Assembly (NCBI GenBank): GCA_003193925.1
Contig: PSPG01000010.1
Span: forward strand, 1-59,705
From: Candidatus Thalassarchaeum betae
GTDB lineage: Archaea; Thermoplasmatota; Poseidoniia; Poseidoniales; Thalassarchaeaceae
Direction: 5' to 3'
DNA: 59,705 nt
Shown one piece after another: positions 15,967 through 25,118 of this stretch. Under the pieces are notes generated by a model. The model saw nothing but the letters and a program-made list of their open reading frames with translations, ran no database searches and was not told where the DNA came from. The translations under genes were made by a program, and so were the position numbers. Positions within the stretch are counted from its first letter, which is position 1. Every line of letters begins with the position of its first letter.

Positions 15967-17517
15967 CTACTCGACCCAGCGGTACTCGCGCTGCCCCTCG
16001 AGCTGCCCCTCGCCGCCGATGCCGACGAGGGCGAATTCCTCGCTGGGCTTGACGACCGAGCGCTTGCGCGAGCCGCGGTGCAGCGCCTCGTACACCGTCT
16101 TGTTAATCGGATGACGGGTGGAAAGGCGCTCGAAAAGGTGGAATCGCGAGACGATCTCGCGCCACTGTGACTGTACCACGCCCTCGAACACCTTGGCCTT
16201 AGCACCTGAGCCGTAGCCGCACAGTCCGACCTTCTCTCCGGCCATCTCCACGTTCTCGATGTAGTCGGACTCCATCGTTGACATCAGTGCGAGGAAGATG
16301 GAGCCGGTGTATTGGTTCCCAATGAGGCTAGATGCCCTCGTGGTTTTCTCGATGCGCTCGTCGACGAACTGCTTGAACTCGTCAGTCTTTGATATCAGCC
16401 GGCGGTAGGAGTCGTTGGCCTTCTCGAACTCCTCGATCCCATCGGGGGTGTCGGGGAAGTCATCTGGAAACGGTTCGGGGCCAATCTTCGACACGATGGC
16501 CTCCCATATCGGCAGGTGTCTGCGGTCGTGGCGGAAGACGTCGGGGAACATCCTCTTGCCCTGGAAGGCGTAGGGCAGGTGGACGATAATACGACTCCAC
16601 TGGTTGGTCAGTATCTCGTCTGTCTCGGGGTCGTACCTGCCTTCGCGAATCGCCTTGGCGCGGAAGTTGATGAAGGCCTGTTTGACCGCCTCGGAGTAGC
16701 AGCGATTCGAGTACTGGCCGTCGAACACCGGGGTGTCCTTGTGAATCTGCAGCTTGGAGTTCTCAAACATCACATCGTTCTTCTTCGAAGACCTCGGAAG
16801 ATACTTGAGGATGCGCTCGGCGAGACCTTCCTTGACCGTCTCGCCGCTCTCTCTGGCGAGGTCGAGCACGTTCTCGACGATGGTTCTGGTATCGATCTCG
16901 CGTCGGGGCTTGAAGAAGTCGTGAACTGGCATAGTGGAGACGCCCCATATGTCGGGAATCTCCAGCAGTCGCGGGTTGTGGCGAATCAGGATGGCGCCGC
17001 CGCCGGCGCCCTGTGTGTACTCACCGGAGGAGCCCATGTCATACTTCGCGTTGTCAGCGAAGACGACGATGCCGACTCGGTCCTTCTCCTCGCCGCCCCG
17101 GGCGACCCAGTCGAGCGTGTTGTGCATGGCGTCCACAGCGCCGATGCAGGCGAATAACAGGTCGACGACGTCGCAGTTGCGGAAGCACTCATCCCCGTGG
17201 ATGGGCGTGTAGCGCTGCTCGAGCATGTCCATGATGTACGTAGCCGTGGGCTTGGACCCATCAAGGGCAGACTCAGTGCCAAGGTAGATCCTCCCGATCG
17301 AGGACGGGTCCAGACCATTGCGGTCGATGAGCCTGCGAACGGCATTGGCCCCCATGGTAGCGGTGTCTTCGTGGACATCTGGAATCGCCATGGCGGCCAG
17401 CCCGAGGCCGCGATTCAGCTTGCCGAAATCGGCGCCTCGCAGCTTGGCGAAGTCCTCCATGTCGAAGTAGAGGCGAGGGAAGTGAATCGCGATGTCATCG
17501 ATTCCCACTGAAGCCAC
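15967..17517 (-). CDS. Hydroxymethylglutaryl-CoA synthase
   Basis: The 516-residue thiolase-fold protein carries the HMG-CoA synthase triad in order: Glu in PDVHEDTATMG (E50), the nucleophile Cys in LLFACIGAVDAM (C124), and His in MPVHDFFKPRRE (H219). GYGSGAKAKVFEG near the C-terminus matches the synthase family. It condenses acetyl-CoA with acetoacetyl-CoA to HMG-CoA, the entry to mevalonate and archaeal isoprenoid lipids. It is much longer than the typical archaeal enzyme of about 350 residues and nearer in size to bacterial/eukaryotic forms, and it lacks the usual neighbouring thiolase and DUF35 genes. The start is a GTG. Confidence 0.85.
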   Translation of the reverse strand: MASVGIDDIAIHFPRLYFDMEDFAKLRGADFGKLNRGLGLAAMAIPDVHEDTATMGANAVRRLIDRNGLDPSSIGRIYLGTESALDGSKPTATYIMDMLEQRYTPIHGDECFRNCDVVDLLFACIGAVDAMHNTLDWVARGGEEKDRVGIVVFADNAKYDMGSSGEYTQGAGGGAILIRHNPRLLEIPDIWGVSTMPVHDFFKPRREIDTRTIVENVLDLARESGETVKEGLAERILKYLPRSSKKNDVMFENSKLQIHKDTPVFDGQYSNRCYSEAVKQAFINFRAKAIREGRYDPETDEILTNQWSRIIVHLPYAFQGKRMFPDVFRHDRRHLPIWEAIVSKIGPEPFPDDFPDTPDGIEEFEKANDSYRRLISKTDEFKQFVDERIEKTTRASSLIGNQYTGSIFLALMSTMESDYIENVEMAGEKVGLCGYGSGAKAKVFEGVVQSQWREIVSRFHLFERLSTRHPINKTVYEALHRGSRKRSVVKPSEEFALVGIGGEGQLEGQREYRWVE

Positions 17518-17602
17518 GCGCTCACCCTCTGGTCCCGCCCGGTATGGTTCAGGTTATGAGGGCTCGCCCTACCCATCCAATGGAAATATCAACTCAAACG
17601 CT

Positions 17603-18721
17603 TTACTGAGAGTTGGTTAGCTGATCCATTGCAGAAAGTAATTCGGGCTTATCGGCGAAGTGCTCCGAAACCGGTGCCAGAGCCTCTGCGAGGCCGTCTG
17701 CGACGGCCATCTTCGCATCGAGAGGGTGTACCGATCCATCTGCGACCGCGTCGATGAACGATTGCAGATCACCCCAGATTGAAGGCTCACCGTACTCGGG
17801 ATTGGGATTGACCTGGATGGAGCCGCTGTTCGGCAACACGATGTGCCGTGCAATCTCGAACACCGGGGAGTCGGGATTGCCGATCTCGAGGAAGGCCTCG
17901 CCCATCTTCTCGCGCAGTGACTCGGGCGAGTCGTGCAGGAGGATGGCGTTGCCCGGGTCCGACTTCGACATCTTGTGGTCGAATGAGTCCATCCTACCAC
18001 CGGTGCCCTTGAGCCCCGAGAGCATGGGGGTGTGGATGCAGGTTGCCTTGGTCCAGCCGTACTTGTCAGCGACATCGCGCATGTACATGTGCGCCTTGCG
18101 CTGGTCCATGCCTCCGAAGGCGATGTCGACCTCGAGCTCGAAGATGTCAGCGGCCTGCAGGGCCGGGTAGTAGAACGCGGCGAGGTCGTGCTCCGAGGAG
18201 TCCTCGTGCCGACCCATGATGCTGAATGTCCTCCTCACCCTCGAGAGGCTCATGTTCTTCGAGCAGCGCAGGACCCTCTCCCAGTACTTGCCGGAGTCCA
18301 TCAACTCGGATGCACTGAGGAACCTCAACTGGCCCGAGCCCTCGCCTTCCTCCGGATTCCCGAGTAGGGCTCGGAAGACCTCTGTCATGTACTCGCCCGC
18401 GAGCGTGATCTTGTCCATGTCGCGGTCGAACTTGTCGTTGACCCATGCGTGCCAGTCTGCGAGTAGGATGATGACATTGACGCCTTCATCAAGCATGTTT
18501 CGAATGGTGTCGGCAAGGAGAATGTATGCTAGATGCGCCTTGCCGCTCGGCTCGAGACCGATGTAGGCGACAAGTTGGCTATCCCCCGAGTGGGTCGAGC
18601 CGCCGGCAATCACGGAGGCCACGTGGTCAACCCCTACGACCTCGGCGCATCCGGAGAACATCCTCGCAATGCTGGCGCGGCCCTCCTCGTCGAGCGACGA
18701 GGGGGGGTCGTCCTGACTCAT
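17603..18721 (-). CDS. tyrS: Tyrosyl-tRNA synthetase
   Basis: The 372-residue class I synthetase shows YIGLEPSGKAHLAYILL (the HIGH motif read as HLAY), IILLADWHAWVND, the tyrosine-binding FGGMDQRKAHMYMRD, and SFDHKMSKSDPGNA (KMSKS). It charges tRNA-Tyr. The HxAY form of HIGH is also seen in eukaryotic TyrRS (HVAY), whereas many archaeal enzymes read HLGH. It follows an uncharacterised gene on the same strand by 8 bp, so the two are likely co-transcribed. Confidence 0.92.
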   Translation of the reverse strand: MSQDDPPSSLDEEGRASIARMFSGCAEVVGVDHVASVIAGGSTHSGDSQLVAYIGLEPSGKAHLAYILLADTIRNMLDEGVNVIILLADWHAWVNDKFDRDMDKITLAGEYMTEVFRALLGNPEEGEGSGQLRFLSASELMDSGKYWERVLRCSKNMSLSRVRRTFSIMGRHEDSSEHDLAAFYYPALQAADIFELEVDIAFGGMDQRKAHMYMRDVADKYGWTKATCIHTPMLSGLKGTGGRMDSFDHKMSKSDPGNAILLHDSPESLREKMGEAFLEIGNPDSPVFEIARHIVLPNSGSIQVNPNPEYGEPSIWGDLQSFIDAVADGSVHPLDAKMAVADGLAEALAPVSEHFADKPELLSAMDQLTNSQ

Positions 18722-18729
18722 GCTTCACC

Positions 18730-19245
18730 TCATTCGAGCGATTTCGTCAACTTCTTCGCGCGTCCCGCTGCTCCGGTGTTGTCACCTTGAGTTAGCGCGG
18801 CCTCGATTCCCTCAATCATAGACTCTGCCTGCGCTCGCACCTCGTCGGATAGGTTTTCGGACAACCCCATGAAATGGCGCGCACTTGAGATCGCCGACTT
18901 GGCTTTGCTCGCCTTCTTGGCCCATTCCTTGCCCTTGTCGCCCCTCTGCTTGGAGTTGTATCCGGTGGCTTCGTCGAGGAATATCGTCCACTTCCTACGG
19001 ACATCCATCGCGGCCTTCACCGCTTCCGGGTCGTCGAAATTCGGGGCCTCGTTGGTCACGTCCACCAGCAGCGCTCCCTGCTCGTTGTAGCTCGCCGCTA
19101 TCGAGGTCATGATGCCGTGCGAGCCGCTGAACGAGTTCCCGCCGGTGTCCTCGACATTCTCGAAGTACTTGCCGGCCAGACCGGCTAATCCCCCGTCTGC
19201 AGTGACCTGTTTTACCAGTCCGCGCTTGACATCGAATCTCTCCAT
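18730..19245 (-). CDS. Conserved hypothetical protein (possibly DUF5611-like)
   Basis: This 171-residue soluble protein starts with MERFDVKRGLVKQVTADGGL, has a Gly/Ser-rich beta segment (NSFSGSHGIMTSIAASYNEQG) followed by VDVTNEAP, and a charged helical C-terminal half. I cannot name a function. The YDVKRG-like start faintly recalls small Thermoplasmata proteins annotated DUF5611, but this is a weak recollection. It sits 8 bp before tyrS on the same strand, suggesting co-expression. Confidence 0.6.
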   Translation of the reverse strand: MERFDVKRGLVKQVTADGGLAGLAGKYFENVEDTGGNSFSGSHGIMTSIAASYNEQGALLVDVTNEAPNFDDPEAVKAAMDVRRKWTIFLDEATGYNSKQRGDKGKEWAKKASKAKSAISSARHFMGLSENLSDEVRAQAESMIEGIEAALTQGDNTGAAGRAKKLTKSLE

Positions 19246-19345
19246 GGCCGAGCGCTGTCTGTGACCTTCTTGAATGCTGTTGCGAGCCAGTCTGCGTCGG
19301 GGTGTGTGTCGAACGGGCTAAACCGGCATCGCCTGTCGGGCGAGC

Positions 19346-20563
19346 ATGCGTCGAGGCATCACCAGAGCATTGGCTGTGGCCTGCGTCTTGCTGCTGACGG
19401 TCCCGGGAGCGAGCGCTGGTTCGGCCGTGAAAATGTATGATGTAGTCAGCCTCGCGGAGGAGGATCTGGGATTGAATGGAGCGGCACTCGACCCCTCCGG
19501 CGAATGGGCGATAGTATTCGGTGCGGATGCGTATCTGGAACTAGTCAGTACTTCGGATCCGGCAACTCGGATAGAGTTGCTCTGGAACAGCGATGTGGAT
19601 TTGAACGATGGTGACTTTCACCCGGGAGGTCAGACAGCATTCATCGTCGGTAGAGAAGGGCAGGTACTCAGGTACGCCCGGGAGGACCACTCGATTACCA
19701 ATGCTGGCGGTCAGCTTGAGTTCGGACAGACGAAGTTGACTGCTGTAGCATGGAACACCGGAGGCTCCTGGGCTTATGTCGGAGGGGAAGACGGCTGGCT
19801 CTGGAGAATGAGGGCGGCTGAAGACGGAGGCGCAGAGGTACACCAGATTCTGGGACGGGGGGCCAGTGACATCTCAGGCATCGACTGTCATCCATCGCTG
19901 ATGCTCTGCGTAGTATCGAGTGTAGTGGACGGAATCGGAGTCATCGACCGGGATCACACTCTGTATTGGATAGGCGGGACGGGTTACCCATGGTCGGACG
20001 TCCAGTGTCCGACAGGGGAGCATGATGAGTGCGTAGCAGTCTCCAGCGACCGGAACATCGCCACGATCGCCCTAGATGATGAACAACCATCGACATCGGG
20101 TGTCGAAATCATTCAACTTAGCGATGCCGAGGGTTATTTCACAGGGCTGTCGCATCAGCAGGGAGACCGCTCTCTCATCATCGTGACTCCCTTCAGCCTG
20201 ATAGAGCACGACCTCAGCCAGAGCGCGGCGTTCCCATGGCTGGAGTTTCCCGATGCCGTCGACTTCGACGTATCGATCGCAGGCGAGAGGATAGTCGCCA
20301 CTTGGAGCACGGACAGGGACAGTGGCTGGATCCTCACCGATAGGGGTACAATAGTGCAATTCCATCCACCGCTTTCGAACTCGGTCGGAGGAATTCTCGG
20401 TGCTTGGATTCTGATTGCTATTCCACTCGCCACCCTTCTAGTGATACTCAGCCTCACGTTTGGCCTGTCCCCGGGCCTCCGGCAGTGGTTCACTCTCCGA
20501 TTCGGCAGCGATGAGGAGAAGCGGGCCGCCCGCGGGGCGGCACGCAGGAAGAAGAGGGGCTGA
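19346..20563 (+). CDS. Membrane-anchored beta-propeller protein
   Basis: The 405-residue protein has an N-terminal signal peptide (ALAVACVLLLTVPGASAG), then repeated beta-blade-like units of WD40 type (GGQTAFIVGREGQVLRYA, VAWNTGGSWAYVGGEDGWLWRM, GIDCHPSLMLCVVSSVVDG), one C-terminal transmembrane helix (GGILGAWILIAIPLATLLVI) and a basic cytoplasmic tail ending in RRKKRG. The propeller should face outside. Ligand and function are unknown. It is divergent from the tyrS operon, and glutaryl-CoA dehydrogenase follows 70 bp downstream on the same strand. Confidence 0.75.
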   Translation: MRRGITRALAVACVLLLTVPGASAGSAVKMYDVVSLAEEDLGLNGAALDPSGEWAIVFGADAYLELVSTSDPATRIELLWNSDVDLNDGDFHPGGQTAFIVGREGQVLRYAREDHSITNAGGQLEFGQTKLTAVAWNTGGSWAYVGGEDGWLWRMRAAEDGGAEVHQILGRGASDISGIDCHPSLMLCVVSSVVDGIGVIDRDHTLYWIGGTGYPWSDVQCPTGEHDECVAVSSDRNIATIALDDEQPSTSGVEIIQLSDAEGYFTGLSHQQGDRSLIIVTPFSLIEHDLSQSAAFPWLEFPDAVDFDVSIAGERIVATWSTDRDSGWILTDRGTIVQFHPPLSNSVGGILGAWILIAIPLATLLVILSLTFGLSPGLRQWFTLRFGSDEEKRAARGAARRKKRG

Positions 20564-20633
20564 GGGGAATTCGGCCCCCTGGGCCGCGAAGCAACGTTCA
20601 TGTGGGCTACACTGTCGGGACCGGTTGAGAGCG

Positions 20634-21806
20634 ATGGCGTACGAGGCACTGGACTTCTACGATGTCGATTCGCTGCTGACCGACGAGGAGCGGATGATCC
20701 GCGACGCCGTCCGGGACTGGGTCGAGGAGAACGTCATACCCAACATCGAGAAGGCCTGCAGAGACGAGGTATTTCCCGACCAGTGGCGCGTCGATCTGGG
20801 CGAGATGGGTGTGCTAGGAGCCCCTCTCAAGGGCTACGGCTGCCCCGGACTGTCATACATGGCATACGGCCTGATCTGCCAGGAACTCGAGCGCGGCGAC
20901 AGCGGCGTGCGCTCGTTCGCGAGCGTACAGGGCTCGCTCGCCATGTACCCAATCTGGGACTTCGGCAGCGAGGAACAGAAGAACCACTACCTGCCTAAGA
21001 TGCACGCTGGCGAGTGGATTGGCTGCTTCGGCCTCACGGAGCCAGACTACGGCTCCAACCCAGGCGACATGATCACCCGAGCCGAGGACAAGGGCGACCA
21101 CTACCTGCTCAACGGCGCCAAGATGTGGATCACCAACGGCACCATAGCCGATCTGGCCATCGTCTGGGCCAAGCTCGACGGCGTCATCCGCGGCTTCATC
21201 GTCGAGGAAGACGATCCCGGCTTCACCGCCCCCGAGATGACCGGTAAGCACTCCCTCAAGGCCAGCGTCACCAGCGAGCTGGTGTTTCAGGACTGCAGAA
21301 TCCCCAAGGACAGGATCCTGCCCGGTGTGGAGGGGCTGAAGGGGCCGTTCAGCTGTCTCAACAACGCGCGCTACGGAATCTCATGGGGAGCCGTCGGCGC
21401 GGCCCAGTCCTGTTTCAGCTCGGCCAAGGAGTACGCCCTCAGCCGAATCCAGTTCGACCACCCCATCGCTTCGTTCCAACTGGTGCAGAACAAACTGGCG
21501 TGGATGCTGAGGGAGATTACCAAGGGTCAGCTGCTGGCATACCACCTCGGCAAGAAGAAGGACGACGGGACCTGGACGTCCGAACAGATCTCGCTGGCCA
21601 AGATGAACAACGTCGACATGGCACTAGAGATTGCTCGAATGGCGCGCGACATCCACGGCGCCAACGGTATACTCGACGAATACCCGATAATGCGCCACAT
21701 GGCGAACCTAGAGTCTGTAAAGACCTACGAGGGAACCCACGACATACACAACCTCATTCTCGGCCATCACATCACCGGAATACAGGCCTTCAGGCGAGAG
21801 CTCTGA
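20634..21806 (+). CDS. Acyl-CoA dehydrogenase, glutaryl-CoA dehydrogenase-like
   Basis: The protein has 390 residues. The acyl-CoA dehydrogenase core is clear: FGLTEPDYGSNPGDM, LNGAKMWITNGTIADLAIVW, ISWGAVGAAQSCF and QFDHPIASFQLVQNKLA. The C-terminal YEGTHDIHNLILGHHITG fits the glutaryl-CoA dehydrogenase branch, which oxidatively decarboxylates glutaryl-CoA to crotonyl-CoA in lysine and tryptophan breakdown. Electron transfer would go to the EtfBA pair encoded directly downstream on the same strand. I chose the ATG at 20634 because upstream residues overlap the preceding gene. Confidence 0.88.
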   Translation: MAYEALDFYDVDSLLTDEERMIRDAVRDWVEENVIPNIEKACRDEVFPDQWRVDLGEMGVLGAPLKGYGCPGLSYMAYGLICQELERGDSGVRSFASVQGSLAMYPIWDFGSEEQKNHYLPKMHAGEWIGCFGLTEPDYGSNPGDMITRAEDKGDHYLLNGAKMWITNGTIADLAIVWAKLDGVIRGFIVEEDDPGFTAPEMTGKHSLKASVTSELVFQDCRIPKDRILPGVEGLKGPFSCLNNARYGISWGAVGAAQSCFSSAKEYALSRIQFDHPIASFQLVQNKLAWMLREITKGQLLAYHLGKKKDDGTWTSEQISLAKMNNVDMALEIARMARDIHGANGILDEYPIMRHMANLESVKTYEGTHDIHNLILGHHITGIQAFRREL

Positions 21807-21880
21807 ATGCACAGGTGGGCTATGCAGAGCCCATTGCTCCTTCCCAATATTCTTAGAGGCAACATCGGTCCCCGAAAGCC

Positions 21881-22651
21881 ATGGTTCTCAGGGGGATCGC
21901 AGTACTAATGAAGCAGGTCCCAGACACCACCGCCAAGATCACGGTCTCAGGCGGCAGGGTCGATGAGTCCGCTATCAGCAAGTGGTCGTTCAGCCCGTAC
22001 GACGAGTACGCGCTGGAATCCGCGCTCCAGATCAAGGAGGCGGGAGGTGTCGATCTGATTGCGGTGACTTGCGGGCCGGCCCGCGCTGCGAAGATGCTGA
22101 CAGATGCCGCGGCGGTCGGAGCCGACGCCCTGGTTCATGTCCTTGTGGAAGACCTCAGCGCACTCGATTCCACACAGGTGCAGGCGATTCTCGCAGCCGC
22201 CGTCAAGCACACGGGGGCGGATGTAGTGTTCTGCGGCAAGCAGGCCGCTGACACCAACGCCGGCTCGACTGGTCCGGGTGTCGCGCACCTTCTGGGCGCA
22301 TCCTGCGTCACCATGGTCTCGGAGATCGCAGTGGACGGCGACTCGTTCACCGCGATGCGCGCCACCGCGGATGGCAACGAGAGAATCGCTGTATCCAGTC
22401 CGTGCGTCTTCGCCTTCGACAAGGGCACTACGGAGCTGCGCCGACCCAACGTCCGAGGCATCATGATGGCCAAGAAGAAAGTCATCGAGACGATGAGCCC
22501 GGCCGACCTAGGCGTCGATATGGGCGGCTCATCCGTTTCCATAGACGGGCACTCGCCGCCTCCCGAGAAGCCCCCCGGGCAGAAGTTCGAGGGTGCCGAG
22601 TCGGTCGCGACCGTCGTCGGCAAACTGCGCGACGAGGCGAATGTAATCTGA
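21881..22651 (+). CDS. etfB: Electron transfer flavoprotein, beta subunit
   Basis: The 256-residue protein matches EtfB: VLMKQVPDTTAKI at the N-terminus, SPYDEYALESALQIKE, and the AMP/FAD-binding VVFCGKQAADTNAGSTGP. With EtfA it carries electrons from acyl-CoA dehydrogenases to a membrane quinone reductase. A TATA-like TTCTTAGA lies about 27 bp before the start. The etfA gene follows after 9 bp. Confidence 0.95.
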   Translation: MVLRGIAVLMKQVPDTTAKITVSGGRVDESAISKWSFSPYDEYALESALQIKEAGGVDLIAVTCGPARAAKMLTDAAAVGADALVHVLVEDLSALDSTQVQAILAAAVKHTGADVVFCGKQAADTNAGSTGPGVAHLLGASCVTMVSEIAVDGDSFTAMRATADGNERIAVSSPCVFAFDKGTTELRRPNVRGIMMAKKKVIETMSPADLGVDMGGSSVSIDGHSPPPEKPPGQKFEGAESVATVVGKLRDEANVI

Positions 22652-22660
22652 GGTGAGGGG

Positions 22661-23581
22661 ATGGACATCACAGTGATAGCGGAGACGACCGGCGACGGGC
22701 TCCACCCCGTCACCGCTCAACTGGTCGGCGCTGCATCATCCATCGGTGGGACCTCGACGGTACTGTGCCCCGGAGGCGTGGGCGCGGCTGAAGCGGCTTC
22801 CATCGCAGGGGTCACCAAAGTCATCTCTGTCAAGGGAGACTGCTTCAGCTCGTTCGACGGCGGCGCTTGGGCCGAAGCCCTGAATTCAGTGGCCGGTGGC
22901 GACGTCATCATGGCGGCTGCCTCGCCCTCCGGCCGTGAGATAGCGGCCACTATGGCCGCGATGCGCGAGATCCCGATCGTGCAGGACGCGACGGCGCTCG
23001 GCCCGGGAATCTCGGTCACCCGACCAATCTACTCGGGCAAGGCCATCGAGACCTCGACCATCTCTACGCCTTGCGTGATCACCCTGCGAGCTAATGCGTT
23101 CGACGCCGCAGGCGGCGGCGGCAATGCCGACGTCAGCACGGTCAACCGGAGCGCTGACGTCGCAGTCGCAGTCAGGGAGGCCATCGCCAAGGCCAGCGAG
23201 AGGCTTGACGTGGCGGAGGCCGACATCATCATCTCCGGTGGGAGAGGCATGGGTGACCCGGCCAACTTCTCACACCTCAATGAGGTCGCCGACATAATCG
23301 GGGCTGCGGTCGGAGCCAGCAGAGCCGCTGTGGACACCTGGGACGAGATACCCCACAGCATGCAAGTCGGCCAGACCGGCAAGACGGTGACTCCGAGACT
23401 GTACATCGCGGTGGGAATCAGCGGCGCCATCCAGCATCTGGCGGGAATGAGAACGAGCAAGTACATCGTCGCTATCAACAAGGACCCAGATGCACCGATC
23501 TTCGGTGTGGCTGACTACGGGATAGTGGCTACTTGGGAGGAGGCGCTTCCCGCGCTGAAGGCCGAGCTGAGAAAACTGTAA
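22661..23581 (+). CDS. etfA: Electron transfer flavoprotein, alpha subunit
   Basis: The 306-residue EtfA shows the C-terminal FAD-binding block SGGRGMGDPANFSHLNEVAD, RAAVDTWDEIPHSMQVGQTGKT, and ISGAIQHLAGM with SKYIVAINKDPDAPIF. It pairs with EtfB to accept electrons from acyl-CoA dehydrogenases. It is preceded by a good SD (GGTGAGGGG just before the ATG). Together with the two dehydrogenases encoded at 13527 and 20634 this gives a partial beta-oxidation set. The next gene is convergent and ends 1 bp away. Confidence 0.95.
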   Translation: MDITVIAETTGDGLHPVTAQLVGAASSIGGTSTVLCPGGVGAAEAASIAGVTKVISVKGDCFSSFDGGAWAEALNSVAGGDVIMAAASPSGREIAATMAAMREIPIVQDATALGPGISVTRPIYSGKAIETSTISTPCVITLRANAFDAAGGGGNADVSTVNRSADVAVAVREAIAKASERLDVAEADIIISGGRGMGDPANFSHLNEVADIIGAAVGASRAAVDTWDEIPHSMQVGQTGKTVTPRLYIAVGISGAIQHLAGMRTSKYIVAINKDPDAPIFGVADYGIVATWEEALPALKAELRKL

Positions 23582-25072
23582 TCAGCGAACTTGGACGGTG
23601 ATCGTCGCCCTCGTCGACGCTCTCCTGTCGTCGGTCACAGTCAGATGAAAGGCGTGGACCCCGCTGGCTAGCCGGACGCGTATCTGGGGCGTGTCTCCGA
23701 TGACCCGTCCCCTGCCGTCCTCCCAAGCCCAGCCCTCGATGGTGCCGTCGGGGTCGTACGAGCGGCCACCGTCCAGAAGCACGGTGGCCTTGCCCTCCTC
23801 GTCTACTCCCACCGTGCGGTCGTCGCCGGCGTCGGCCACCGGAGGGAGGTTAATCGCACGGGCCGACTCCGATAGGTCCTCGAGCAGGTCGACCTCCACG
23901 ACCTGCTCGTCCACCTGTATCTCCATCTCCTCGTGCAGGGTGTCGAGGATGCCTCCGGCCTCCTCGGGAAGATTCGGTCTCTGTTCGACCAGTTGCTCCT
24001 CCTCCTCTGAGAGGGCGCCTGAGTACTCGCCCGAACCCGGTTCAGTCGGCTCCTCCTCGGTAGGAAGGCCATCATAGCGCGGCGGCGTGTCGGGGTCGAG
24101 GATGACCATAGGAGCCGGAGTGCGTCCCTTCCTGTCGTCACCCAGCACCGCAACCCGCTCACCGAGGTCAAGGACGTGCTCGACCATGCCGATGTGCTCG
24201 AACTGCCATACGACCTCGCCCTCAGGGGTAATTCGAAAGATGTCGAACCACGATGCGACAAGCATGTCGTCTCCCCAAGCGCAGACCCCAGAGACCTGGT
24301 AGTCCAACTTCGCAATCAGCCGCTCCTGGCTGTCACCGATGCCCAGGCTGAGGAGGCTGCCGTCGAAACAGCCTACAATCACGCCAGAGTCAGTGGCCAT
24401 CAGGGCAGTCGCTCTAGCCGGCAGTTCGGAGGTGTTGAGCAGCCCGCGCTCAGGGTGCCAGCACTCCAGCCTGTTCTCGGGTCGCTCGTCGACGGTCATA
24501 CCAAGGGAGTTGCGGGCAGCCGCGAGGACGCCGTCCGAGCGGAAGACCAGGCAGGAGATCGTCTCGACGTCGTCCTCTGCGGCCGGTGATTCATGCAGCA
24601 CCTCGAGCCCGGGGCCGAGAATGAGCAGCCCCCCGTCCTCGAGCGCGGCTGCGCAGGTCCCGTCCTCGGCGCAGGCAAGGCCGGTCAGGTGCCCGAGATG
24701 CGCTTTGGCGGTCTCGCTGCCGTCGGCGGCAAGCACCGTCAGGCAGCCGGAGCCGTCGGCCACGACCACGTGGCCGGCCGAGGCCGCCATCATCTCACAG
24801 CCCGAATCGACGGGGTGCTCCCAGCGGGGTTCGGTGTGGAAAGCCGATACACCGCCTGTGCTGGAGGCACCGACGACCAAGTCGCCCAGACGATCCAGTC
24901 CCACGACCATACTACCGAGGTCGACCGAGTCGATGACGACTCCGTCGCAGCCGAACACGTGCAAGGCACCGGAGTCGCATCCTATGGCGAAATTACCGTC
25001 CGAGAGAGTGCAGGTGCAGCGGGCGACTTCGTCGATGTCGATACTCGCGAGCGCGTCTATCGTGCCCCTCAT
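23582..25072 (-). CDS. Beta-propeller protein with C-terminal PKD domain, no signal peptide
   Basis: The 496-residue protein starts with repeated propeller blades (NFAIGCDSGALHVFGCDG, VVGASSTGGVSAFHTE, GTCAAALEDGGLLILGPG, SGVIVGCFDGSLLSLG). An acidic linker of about 60 residues (SEEEEQLVEQ) follows, then one PKD-type domain (about 410-496, PPVADAGDDRTVGVDEEG, SYDPDGTIEGWAWEDG). No signal peptide or transmembrane helix is visible, so it looks cytoplasmic, which is odd because PKD domains are usually extracellular. Function unknown; possibly a scaffold. It lies between the convergent etfA and the upstream purF on the same strand. Confidence 0.75.
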   Translation of the reverse strand: MRGTIDALASIDIDEVARCTCTLSDGNFAIGCDSGALHVFGCDGVVIDSVDLGSMVVGLDRLGDLVVGASSTGGVSAFHTEPRWEHPVDSGCEMMAASAGHVVVADGSGCLTVLAADGSETAKAHLGHLTGLACAEDGTCAAALEDGGLLILGPGLEVLHESPAAEDDVETISCLVFRSDGVLAAARNSLGMTVDERPENRLECWHPERGLLNTSELPARATALMATDSGVIVGCFDGSLLSLGIGDSQERLIAKLDYQVSGVCAWGDDMLVASWFDIFRITPEGEVVWQFEHIGMVEHVLDLGERVAVLGDDRKGRTPAPMVILDPDTPPRYDGLPTEEEPTEPGSGEYSGALSEEEEQLVEQRPNLPEEAGGILDTLHEEMEIQVDEQVVEVDLLEDLSESARAINLPPVADAGDDRTVGVDEEGKATVLLDGGRSYDPDGTIEGWAWEDGRGRVIGDTPQIRVRLASGVHAFHLTVTDDRRASTRATITVQVR

Positions 25073-25118
25073 GGTCTATTGAGAGATCGATTGAACTTCA
25101 TTCTGCCGCGTAGGCGTG

